This document shows, piece after piece, positions 55,067 through 64,000 of a DNA stretch of 64,000 bases. Every line of letters starts with the position of its first letter. The stretch's first letter is position 1. Position numbers and translations under genes: made by a program. The DNA is from Diabrotica undecimpunctata (lineage: Eukaryota > Arthropoda > Insecta > Coleoptera > Chrysomelidae). The notes beneath the pieces are model-generated. The model was not told where the DNA came from. It saw only the letters and a program-made list of their open reading frames with translations, and searched no databases. The stretch lies in NCBI RefSeq assembly GCF_040954645.1, contig NC_092809.1, positions 128,887,914-128,951,913 of the forward strand. Direction: 5' to 3'.

Positions 55067-56008
55067 TCGCACCCTCAGTGTAAGACTGTAGTAACTCAAA
55101 ATTTTATGAAAATGAAGTAATCATGGAATTCGATTGTAAACATGCATATCTATACCCTGTAAAACTTTAGTAACTTTCAAATGCTTAACCGGCTAAATAT
55201 TACAACAACAACAGTTTAACTATTTTACGTTTTTGTATATAAGTTACGTGCAAAACTGTTGTAATTCTAATGTGACAGAGTTACAACAGTTTTGCAAGGA
55301 ACATTGCAATGGTTTTGATAACAAGCAATGAAAGGCACAAAAAAGTAAGATATTTGTTATTTTAATATCTATATCTGTGGTGTTTAATTTTAATATACAG
55401 CGTGTCTACGTAATCCATTAACGGCCGAGACAATAAACAAAGATTTACGAGACCAATCTATTCATGTAAGTTTTATGTCCTTTGTGTGACAGTATATTTT
55501 CCATAAAATGTGTGCGATGTCGTTTGACCATTTATTTATTAGATTGGATTAAAAACACATAAATTAAGACTAATTATTTACAGCCAAAAAGTATTTTTTC
55601 TTATGAAAGGAAAATAGTTATCTTAAAGTGTATATACGTATCTTATACACGAGAAAAGGACAACAACTAACATAAAATGTGTCTACACTTTTTACAATTT
55701 TCCCCGTGCAAAAGTGTTGTAACTTTAAAATTCTAATACTAAATGTGTAGTGATTAACAATTTTCTCCGTGCAAAAGTGTTGTAACTTTGAAATTCCTAA
55801 TTTTTTTAGCATTAGTATTATTTTATTTAAATTTCTATTTTTGGTTAATGTAATATAGGCTAAAAAGCATGCAAAATCATAATTAAATGTTAATTTTTCC
55901 TAAAACTTATGTCTTATTTCACCGATATTAGCACGAAAATAAACAAAATCGTCTTTATCTCGAAACTTACTTATTCTGACTTACTGCAGTCTTGCACTGA
56001 GGGTGCGA
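55067..56008. mobile_element. 942-bp TA-flanked DNA transposon with iterated internal motif
   Basis: Terminal inverted repeats of 28 bp (tcgcaccctcagtg... at 55067-55094, and its complement at 55981-56008) differ at two positions. Both ends are followed by TA (55065-55066, 56009-56010), the TSD of Tc1/mariner-like and some other elements. No transposase frame. A motif close to gtgcaaaactgttgtaac occurs about six times, including inside both ends. Confidence 0.88.
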
Positions 56009-56010
56009 TA

Positions 56011-56826
56011 TATGCACCTGTTCAGTGAATATTTTAACTTAATGATATAAATAATACAATAGAAACTCTTTCTGGCTACCTATAAAAAAGTAATAAAACA
56101 AATGACAGTTGTTTGTCGATACGTCCAAATAATTTATATACCAGAAAATTTAAACGACACCCTAAAAGCGCAGCACTCATTATTTCAACATATCCAATTA
56201 TTTTTTCATCCGGCACGACCTAACGGTATGCACCGATAACATCCCATCTTTCTTAAATATACCTTTGATAAACATACACATCCAATCCATGCCACAAGTT
56301 GGGAACAGATGGTGTTTGGTATAAATTGACCTACATTTTTTACAAAATCTCTTGGAAGGACCTGCGTCCTTAATGTTATTAGTCATGGTCGTGACTGCGA
56401 CAATAAAACGGGAGTTTTGGGGTATGTGCCACAGATTTTTAGTATTTTGAAAGGCTATTGTGTGGTTTCTTAGGACTTAAACCTTATCACATCTTGCAAG
56501 CATAATAGTGGTGATGACAAATGAGCTAGAAATATTTAAAAGAGAAACGAAAATAATCACAGTAAACAATAAAAAGACAAACAATTGTATGAAAATTAAA
56601 AATAACTTTTATTTTTTGCACTATTTGCTTTTTTATATTAATCTGATTTATGAATTTATAATGACTTATTTTATGTATTATTTATTTCTCAAACTTTATA
56701 AATTAGAAACAAAATATAACTACTTTTTATTTGCGACTTTACTTAATTGTTTTTTCAGAAAGTTAAAACATTTTTTTTATTTTACATAATAGTCGCATCA
56801 ACCTCTGAGGTTATTAGCGACATATA
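56011..56826. other. Unassigned stretch with a small Cys-rich frame
   Basis: A 62-codon minus-strand frame at 56198-56386 has a Cys-rich part, SKRFCKKCRSIYTKHHLFPT, that could be a zinc-binding fragment of a transposase; I cannot name the family. A 93-codon plus frame at 56508-56789 is low-complexity and AT-driven. Confidence 0.35.
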
Positions 56827-57479
56827 CAGGGATGAGTGCCTTAAGAACCAACAAAATAACGCAAAAGATAGAAAACATAATACGTTGTGAAATAAAAAGA
56901 GATGAAAGTAGTAGAGGTGAGAAATTATCGATATAAACCTATAATTTACTTTACATTACATTAGAATTATAAAAAATTTCCCACCTTTAGACGTTAGCTT
57001 ATGAGCTGGTTGACTTCAGTCATAGTAATACGTATTACGTAATGTAAGTAAAAACAGTAGGAGTATTTTTTTATCCAAAATTAAAGTATTGATTAATAAT
57101 AAACTATGATTTGAGACGTCGCAAACAGTCTTCTCAATACAGAATTATCATAGCTTGTTATTCTGTATTCGTCAACACAGAATTAATTATCAAATTACTA
57201 CTAATTAAACTGGTTACTTACATTTGCTTTATTGCCTTCAATCAGTTTTTACCTTATGCGAAATTTAAAAAATGTTAATGTTCGACGTCAAACTTGTAAT
57301 ATTATGACTGAAGTCCACTAGCTCATAAGCTAACGTCTAAAGGTGGGAAACTATCGATAGTCCTAATATAATGTAATGTAAATTAGAGGTTTCTATCGAT
57401 AGTTTCCCACCTCTACTACTTTCATCTCTTTTTATTTCACAACGTATTATGTTTTCTATCTTTTGCGTTAGATATATAT

Positions 57480-58131
57480 AAAGGAACGTGGAAAATTCCT
57501 GGGTCAAATGGAACTAATCAAATAGACCACATCTTAATACAAGAGAAGTTTGCGAATTTAATAACAAATGTGAAAACGTGCAGAGGGGCTGACGTAGACT
57601 CAAATCATTTTTTGGTTAGAATTAATATGAGAGAAGCAATAATTAAAAGGCATAAACGGAAAAAGAAAGTGCAACGTAAATTTAACTTTGAAAAAACTGC
57701 GAAAATTTGAGGTAAAGCAGGACTATCAAAAGGATATACAAGAAACCTACGCTAAACAAGATAGTACTACTGTGAGTAACATACAACAAAAGTTCTTGAA
57801 AATGACAAACACTATAAAGGAAGCTACGTCGAAGAACATACCAAGAGCAAAAAGATTTAGAAAAAACCACTGATTCAATGACGAATGCAGAACAGAGTTA
57901 AAAAAAAGATCAGATTTGAGATTAAAAAGTTTACGTTCGCAAAAACAAGACGACCTAGAAAGGTATGCCGTACAACGAAAAAAAGTAAAGAGAATCCTAA
58001 GGGAGCGGAAACGAAAGTATATGGAGAATAAAATTAAGCGCATTGAAGAAAATTACAAGAAAAATGAAATAAAAATTTTTTATAAAGAAGTAAAAAATAC
58101 ATTAAAACTGGGTACCAGGGAAGAACGATGA
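57480..58131 (+). pseudogene. LINE E endonuclease end and linker
   Basis: The beginning reads GTWKIPGSNGTNQIDHILIQ, then CRGADVDSNHFLVRINM, where SNH stands at the place of the usual SDH. After a frame change at about 57690 the linker follows (KQDYQKDIQETYAKQ, TELKKRSDLRLKSLRSQKQ, KEVKNTLKLGTREER). A TGA at about 57871 replaces Trp in NHWFNDECR. It is joined to the RT frame by a further frameshift at about 58128. Confidence 0.82.
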
Positions 58132-59807
58132 ATGTAAAAGATAAGCAAGGAAACCTGATAGTGGATGAAGACCAAATATGTGAAAGGTGGAAAGAATATT
58201 TCGAAGAGATACTAAATGACGAAGTGACTACTGAAGAAAATTGTTATGTTCCTAGACCTCAAATAGTAATAGAAGAAATACCAAAGCCCACAAGAGAAGA
58301 AATTGAAGAAATAATAAAAGATATGAAAAACCAAAAAAGTCCCGGGGAGAGCGGCATTGTGGCAGAGAACATAAAATATGGAGGAGAGGTCTTAATAAAC
58401 AAACTTGGTGAGCTAATACTAGAAGTATGGGATGCCGAAGAAATGCCTCAAGAATGGAATAAGTCGATTATAATTCCTATACACAAAAAGGGATATAGAA
58501 CTGAATGCACAAACTATAGAGGAATATCCTTATTAGAAGTAATGTATAAAGTACTCGCCATACTAATTAAAAAACGATTAGAAATATATATAGAGAAGAA
58601 TCTAGGAGAATACCAGGGAGGATTTCGGAAAGGAAGATCAACAACCGATCAAATTTTTATGCTAAAACAAATCCTGACCAATTGCTATGAATACAACATT
58701 TCAGCACAAGTACTTTTTATTGATTACAAAGCTGCCTACGATACAATAAACAGAAACAAGTTAATAGAAACACTAAAAGAATTCCAAGTGCCAGAAAAAA
58801 TAATAAAATTGGTAAAAATGACAATTAGACAAACCATTTGTGCTGTGAGATGCAACGGTACAGTCTCAGAAGAATTCGAAGTGAAAAAAGGTGTTCGCCA
58901 AGGAGACCCGTTATCTACATTGCTATTCAATATAGTTCTAGAAAAAATTGTAAGGATTAGTGGGATAAATAGGTCCGGTACTATTTTATACAAGGAGCAC
59001 CAATGCTTAGCATACGCTGATGATGTAGTTCTCATTGCAAGAAATGGAAAAGAACTATCAAATATAACAAAAAGACTGATTCGGGAAAGCTCTAAAATGG
59101 GACTGAAAGTTAATATTAATAAATCGAAGTACATGGAGATCTCGAGCAAAAAATGAATAAGCACCAGGGGATCCTTTAAACTGGAGGTGGAGAATGGATC
59201 AGTTGTAGAATTCGAGAAGGTGGATGAATATATGTACTTAGGTACTCTTATTGATCAGACATGTAAAGAAGAAACTGAAATCAACCTGAGACTGACCAAG
59301 AGTAACAGGTGTGCTAGAGCCATGAGCAAAATAATTAAGGCCAAAGATATATCTCGTAATACAAAAATAAGAGTATACAAAACTATAATTAGACCCACAA
59401 TGCTATACGCTGCCGAGACATGGACTATGAACAAAACCGTACAGAACACATTGGAAGCATGGGAAAGAAAGATACTTCGCAGAATATTTGGTGGAAAAGT
59501 AGTAGAAGGAGAATGGAGAAGACGAACTAATGCAGAAGTGTATCAGTTGTATGCTAACCCTACAATAACAAATGTGGTGAAAAAACGTAGACTAGAATGG
59601 CTCGGCCATCTAGAAAGAATGCAAGGTAATAGACTAGTCAAGAATATTGCTTGGAGAGTACCTGAGGGCAAAAAAAAGAGAGGAAGACCAAGAAGAAATG
59701 GAGAGATGCAGTGATGGAAGATGTCAGAGAGATGGGAATCAGAGATTGGAAGCTGTTAGCTAAGAATAGAAAACGATGGAAATTATCCATCCAGCAATGG
59801 GCCTAAA
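58128..59807 (+). pseudogene. LINE E reverse transcriptase and C-terminus
   Basis: The frame 58128-59156 is open for 342 codons: CERWKEYFEEILND, NQKSPGESGIVAENIKYGG, MPQEWNKSIIIPIHKKG, NYRGISLLEVMYKVLAILI, YQGGFRKGRSTTDQIFMLKQ, motif A LFIDYKAAYDTIN, motif B GVRQGDPLSTLLFNIV, catalytic CLAYADDVVLIAR and thumb GLKVNINKSKYMEIS. A single TGA at 59154-59156 is followed in the same frame by VDEYMYLGTLIDQT, LYAAETWTMNKTVQNTLEAW, RRLEWLGHLERMQGNR. A frameshift near 59690 moves the last part (MGIRDWKLLAKNRKRWKLS) to another frame, ending at 59807. All RT catalytic boxes are intact. Confidence 0.9.
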
Positions 59808-59904
59808 AGGCCTGTTAACGCTGTACATACATACATCTTTTGCGTTATTTTGCCGGTTCTTAAGGTACTCATCACGGTATACATGTACATAAGATAATTT
59901 ATTT

Positions 59905-60660
59905 ACAAATGTTAGATTTTGTTAAATACATTGATATATTTAAGAAATTTTACCAAATGTTCAATTTTACAATTTTCTCCTAAGATTTCATTTGTTGATC
60001 CGATGATGTGGTTGTTCTGTCTCTGCAACTGGTATCTTGGGCACTCTACAAGTACATGCTTAACACTTAGTGGGATATTACAGTTTTTACATAAAGTGGG
60101 ACTAGTGTGACCAATTATGTGTCCGTGGGTAAGTCGGGTATGTCCTAGACGAAGACGAGTAACAATAACTTGGTGAGTTCTGTGGGGAATTTGAGATTTC
60201 CACGGTTTTACAAACGTTTTCACTTCGCGAAGTTTTGAAGTTGAACTGTCCCACTGGTTTTCCAGATTTTCGACTTTCACTTTAATAAATGATTTTAAAT
60301 CGTTAAGAACTACATCTCTCACTTCACTCGCGGTTTCACTGTTCCTGGCTTGTTGGGCTATACGATCCGCTTCTCCATTTCCTTGAAGGCCAATGTGTGA
60401 AAACCCATAGGAATTGTACAATGGTTTTGAATGGTAGCTAGTTCTTTTTTGATTAGGGGAGCAATTGGATGCTTCGTGTACAGTTGGTTAATGGTATTGA
60501 TAGAACTAAGGGAATCGGTAATTATAAGAGCATTTGATATATTACTGGAGTTAATATAACGAGAGCTTGATAGATGGCGTATAGCTCGCCAGTATGTATA
60601 CAGCTCAAGGATGGTAGAAAGTTGAAACATGAACAACCAAGTTGTTATTAGTTTACGTCT
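59905..60660 (-). pseudogene. I-type LINE RNase H and Cys-His tail relic
   Basis: The minus strand reads NALIITDSLSSINTI (RNase H Asp motif), IAPLIKKELATIQNH, then in another frame GFSHIGLQGNGEADRIAQQA (final RNase H motif), LRLGHTRLTHGHII and CKNCNIPLSVKHVLVECPRY, the Cys-His region at the end of I/jockey-type ORF2 proteins. It ends at 59912. A frameshift near 60400 separates the parts. RT and endonuclease are missing. It differs from the I-type copy at 44540. Confidence 0.8.
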
Positions 60661-60719
60661 TTTCAAAATTGATGGTTGACATGCTTGGCTTTGATCCTGT
60701 AGCCAACAGCATGCATGAT

Positions 60720-61500
60720 TGAAAAAATCTGTTTTGTGTATTTTTTTTATTACATGTCTGTGTATTGGATATCGTAGTTGTGGTTGTGTAACGTATATTT
60801 GTGTTTGTGTATTGTGTGTTGTATACGTATTGTGTATAAATTGTAAGTGGTATTTCTCCGATTCCTATTATTCCGCTATTGTTGATATATTCTTGTTATT
60901 GTTACTTCTCCTTTTACTATTGACAACCACAGCCTGTTATATTTTGCTGATGGGTTTTTTACACAGTTTTCTTCGTTAAGTAGGACGAGAGCTGCTTCTT
61001 TGACTTTTCTCTTTTTTATCTATGTTTCTTGCATGATTACTTATGCATCTTGCCTAATATTATTATTATTGTACTCTGTGCTTGTTGTGCATATCTAGAA
61101 TTTGTCTAAGTCTCTGTTCTTGATGTACATTTCATGCTCATTTATCCTAACACTTAGTGGTCTTGCGGTTTGTCCCACGTAGAAATTGCATTCACAGGGT
61201 ATTTTAGTGTTTTATCTTTTTTGTGTGCTGTTAGTTTTTGTTCGGTTTGGTTTGGTTTTCGGCAGGATAGGATAGATCTCAGTGTGTTGGTTGTTTTGAA
61301 TGTTGTTGTGATGTTGGATGTTGTATTTGTTTTTTATCCTTTTTTAAATTTTCCTGATAATCCCTTTATATATGGTATTATTAAAATCTCTGAGTCCTTT
61401 CTTGTGAATGTTTGTGGATTGCTCGTGGCGTTTTGTCAATTTCCTTTCTTCAATCTTGTGAAATTCCTTGTTTATAACTGACGATCTGTAGTCATTTTTA
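60720..61500 (-). pseudogene. Penelope-like element C-terminus with GIY-YIG endonuclease relic
   Basis: The minus strand gives GIIRKI, stop, KRIKNKYNIQHHNN, ILPKTKPNRTKTNSTQKR, then YPCECNFYVGQTARPL and SVRINEHEMYIKNRDLD, and later KVKEAALVLLNEENCVKN. The Cys-x-Cys-x3-YVGQT-x-R phrase is the GIY-YIG nuclease motif of Penelope-like elements, followed by the usual R-x-x-EH. Stops and frame changes make it inactive. The RT part upstream was not found. Confidence 0.75.
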
Positions 61501-61669
61501 GTCAAATCCTTTGTTTTCACTTTTTTTCTTCCTGAAATGCATTTTTATTAAAGCAGATGCTTTGGACTCTATCATATGATGATTTAATGATTCCATTTTT
61601 AATGTCTAGGTACGTTTTGATTGGAGCGGTGGTCAACCGTCAATTTTGAAAGACATAACCTAATAATCA
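61501..61669. other. Short unassigned spacer
   Basis: No signal seen. Confidence 0.5.
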
Positions 61670-62370
61670 CTTAGTTATACAATTTGAGGAGTGGAAATCG
61701 AAACGCCAATAAATAGAAATATCTACGGAGGAAGAAGTAGAAAATGTAATAACGTGATTAAAAAACAATAAAAGCCTAGAAAAAACAGGATATTGGCTTA
61801 AATGATAAAAGCAGGAGGGGAATGGTATATAAAGAGATGCATGAACTGATAAAAAGCACATGGGAAACAGAAAAAATGCCAGAAAAGTGGGCCATATCAA
61901 GGATGTCTACAATACACAAAGAGATATATATGGAGGTGTAAAAATAGATGATCAATGAAGAAGAAGTAACAATAAAGAACTTATAATAAGAATTATATAA
62001 TGAACCAAAAATAACGATGGTAATCAAAGCAGGGAGAATACGATATTTTAGGACACATTGAAAGAAGAGGAAAAGAATGAATGCTGAAAATGAAACTCTA
62101 ACGAAACCAAATACAAAAAAAACAGAAAAGGTAGACCAAGACAGAGATAGAACGGCACCATATGAAGACTTACAAAAAAGTAATATTGAGAATTGGAAAG
62201 AAAAAACATTGGACAGAAATCAGTAGATGCAAGTAATTAAGAAATGTATGGAAAGACTATAAGAAATATTATATGTAATTTATGTAATTAAAACAAAATG
62301 TAAATAGTAATAATTGTTATGGAAAGTGTAAACTGAAAGTCCGATGCCTTCAAGGCCTGTTGAGATTTAT
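61670..62370 (+). pseudogene. LINE E-like remnant with internal deletion
   Basis: The plus strand reads STEEEVENVIT, LKNNKSLEKTGYWL, STWETEKMPEKWAISRMSTI from the RT fingers, then jumps to RYLGHIERREKE and KSNIENWKEKTLDRNQ of the C-terminus, so the RT palm is deleted. The 3' end has gccttcaaggcctgttgaga, close to the aaaaggcctgtt of LINE E. Many stops. Confidence 0.7.
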
Positions 62371-63130
62371 AAATAAGCTGCTTATTTTGACAGATAATAA
62401 GCTGTTTATTTTCGACTTCCCAAAGTAATTTTTCTCTCTTGTAAGATACAAATTTACTGTTTTTTGTTTTTTAACTAAAAATAAAACTTCGTCATCGACC
62501 CGGCACTGGTATTCATAGATCATCCTAACGGACCTCTATCCACTTCCTAATGGGCACTGTTATAAAAAATCTGAACCCTTTTTTTATAATCGACCCGCAC
62601 AAAAGAGCCAAACACGAAAGGGCTGCGATGTAGCTAGTACTCATTAACATCGACCGAGATAGAAAAAGGTACGACAGGTGGAAACAGCGGCAGATTGTAT
62701 AGACATAAGACAGCACCAGCTGAAGAAACGATTTCAGATGAGTGTTTCTTTTTAAATTAGGTTAAGGGATCGAAAGGGCTTTTTAAACTGTTCTTTGAAT
62801 TGATTACAGGTAGATAGGAAGCGTGGTCAAAATTGTTTGTACTTGTTTAACTGTTTTGGGGTCTTCGGGATAAAAAACCGATAAATTCATTAAAAGTGTT
62901 TTCGATAAATGGACATTTTTAGTAGATAATTCTTTTTCTTCTTGCATTCCTTATGCCCTATAAGAGCGTAGGATCTAGTAGATTATTTTAAACTAAAAAG
63001 TACTACAAATGGATATAACAATACATTTTTTATATTACTTTTCAGAAGATATAGTCCAGGTGTCGGAGATTTGGTCTCTAAAAACTGGACGAAGCTGAAT
63101 TTTCTTGAGAATATCAATTTTCTTTTTCTT
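62371..63130. other. Unassigned stretch
   Basis: Two related words, atcgacccggcac (about 62493) and atcgacccgcac (about 62588), and short C-rich patches, but no gene or element I can name. Confidence 0.4.
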
Positions 63131-64000
63131 CTTCTTCTTTATAAGCAATTCTGCTTGCTCATTGGCGGATTAATACCTCTATGGAAGGTTGTCACTCCAT
63201 CTTTTGCGCGGTCGTCCGATACTTCTTCTGCCGATTGGTGACTTATCTTTTGTTATTTTGACGACACGGGTCTCCTCCATTCTGCTTATCATCATCATCA
63301 TCATCAATCAGCCCTGAGTTGTCCATTGTTGAACATAGGCCCCCTCTAGACTTTTCCATCTGCTTCTGTTCTGCGCCTCTGCTATCCAATTGGTCACGAT
63401 TCTTTTGAGGTCGTCGGTCCATCGCGTTGGGGGTCTTCCTCGGCTTCGCTTGTCAGCCCGTGGTCTCCACTCAAGCAATTTTTTTGTCCAACTGTCGTCT
63501 TTCATTCTTGCAACCTGCAGATGTCCTGCCCATCTCCATTTTTGCCTTGTAATATGTTCGATAATGTCTTCTGTTCGATAATGTCTTCTGCTTCTAATGT
63601 CTTCTAATCTTCTTCTAATGTCTTCCATTCTGCTTATGTGGTTATTAAATTCTTTTTTTCTATTTTTGTGTCCATTTATTTATACACTGTACTTTACATT
63701 TTCTTCTAACGTTTTCACTTCTCTTTCGATCTCTCAGTGTATTTCCTGTAGTTTTTCTCAATACTCTCATCTCTGCTGTTTCCAGTAGCCTTTGCGTTGT
63801 GGCTGTGTCGGGTCTTATTTCTGAGACATATGTCATTATCGATCTTACACTGGCTTTATAAATTCTTGACTTTCTTTTAGTGTTAATGTGTTTGTTTCGC
63901 CATATAGTGTTATTAAGGCATACTGCTAGTCTATTTGCTTTTTGTACATGATCTCTCACTTCTTTTTCAAGGTCTCCGTAGCTGGACAGTGTAATTCCCA
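63131..64000 (-). mobile_element. LINE family B, copy 3, running off the window
   Basis: The third B copy. Its purine-triplet tail (here ttcttcttcttt) and stretch tataagcaattctgcttgct match copy 1 at 9865-9900. The minus-strand frame 63959-63660 encodes VQKANRLAVCLNNTIWRNKH and IRPDTATTQRLLETAEMRVL. It continues beyond base 64000. A LINE C tail interrupts it at 63290-63623. It retains the empty version of the site filled in copy 1. Confidence 0.87.
63290..63623 (-). mobile_element. Nested LINE C 3' end with (atc)n tail
   Basis: A 334-bp tail in LINE B with the 14-bp TSD tccattctgcttat at 63276-63289 and 63624-63637. The minus frame reads HITRQKWRWAGHLQVARMKD, KLLEWRPRADKRSRGRPPTR, WTDDLKRIVTNW and YVQQWTTQG. 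Within it cgataatgtcttctg is duplicated in tandem at about 63559-63590. The empty site is present in copy 1 at about 10007-10020. Confidence 0.92.

Larger units (their letters stand above)
57471..59834 (+). mobile_element. LINE family E copy with 13-bp TSD
   Basis: A 2.36-kb LINE inserted in the foldback element, bounded by atcttttgcgtta at 57458-57470 and 59835-59847. It runs from the end of the endonuclease to a 3' end with aaaaggcctgttaacgctg and an ATAC-repeat tail. It is 5'-truncated but otherwise the best preserved LINE of its type here. Confidence 0.93.
56827..59877. mobile_element. 674-bp foldback element with about 200-bp arms, split by LINE E
   Basis: The left arm starts cagggatgagtgccttaag (56827) and runs to about 57030. 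The right arm is its complement, from about 57300 to 57470 and then, after the LINE, from 59848 to 59877 (ending ctcatcacgg). Both ends are next to TA. Subtracting LINE E and one TSD copy leaves about 674 bp. A second, smaller inverted repeat built on ctatcgatagtttcccac lies inside the right arm. No coding capacity. Confidence 0.85.

Noticed and set aside
1..64000. tRNA, rRNA or other structured RNA genes
   Set aside because: No cloverleaf-like or rRNA-like sequence was noticed on reading; a covariance search would be decisive.

Overview
This window looks like arthropod, most likely insect, and the repeat mix (many RTE-type, jockey, CR1-group, I-type and Penelope-like retroelements, hAT and Tc1-type DNA transposons, an AT-rich background) would fit a large beetle genome. 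That is an inference from element families; nothing in the sequence names the species. I find no host protein-coding gene, rRNA, tRNA or CRISPR array that I can support. Nearly everything readable is transposable element, mostly dead, often nested.

Layout. 1-5.8 kb: a decayed Tc1/IS630-type transposase and a 5'-truncated jockey LINE with a clean 12-bp target-site duplication (TSD). 5.8-9.8 kb: non-coding, with a TA microsatellite and a 36-bp tandem repeat. 9.8-16.1 kb: two minus-strand LINEs of one family (called B here) with smaller LINE pieces inserted, and a hAT tail between them. 16.6-24.1 kb: a CR1-group LINE relic, a 917-bp inverted-repeat element, and LINE 3' fragments. 24.2-27.15 kb: two RTE-type copies (family A) inserted 6 bp apart. 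27.5-30.0 kb: two unrelated hAT relics in opposite orientation. 31.9-42.1 kb: LINE D with a nested A tail, an old jockey copy, and two head-to-head copies of LINE C, one carrying two A insertions. 42.1-42.8 kb: a foldback MITE beside a small recombinase-like ORF.

44.5-55.0 kb is the most interesting block: an I-type LINE with an RNase H domain is split by a complete minus-strand Gypsy-type LTR retrotransposon (46,642-52,992). Its two 408-bp LTRs read as identical, it has a 4-bp TSD, and gag and pol are both open. Gag starts with a SAP-like domain and a repeated coiled coil. Pol carries, after the integrase, an OARD1/TARG1-like macro domain and a CCCH zinc finger. The host LINE reading frame is restored exactly when the insertion is removed.

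55.0-64.0 kb: a 942-bp TA-flanked element carrying six copies of a short motif, a foldback element with about 200-bp arms that has been split by LINE E, an I-type RNase H relic, a Penelope-like GIY-YIG relic, a LINE E remnant and a third LINE B copy with another nested insertion.

Family letters A to E are local names for groups that share protein sequence and 3' ends; clade names are given only where the domain order supports them. Twelve insertions are bounded here by TSDs read directly from the sequence. Only the Gypsy element looks capable of autonomous function. Most of the other coding relics carry stops, frameshifts or 5' truncation; some short 5'-truncated pieces are open but encode only a C-terminus.
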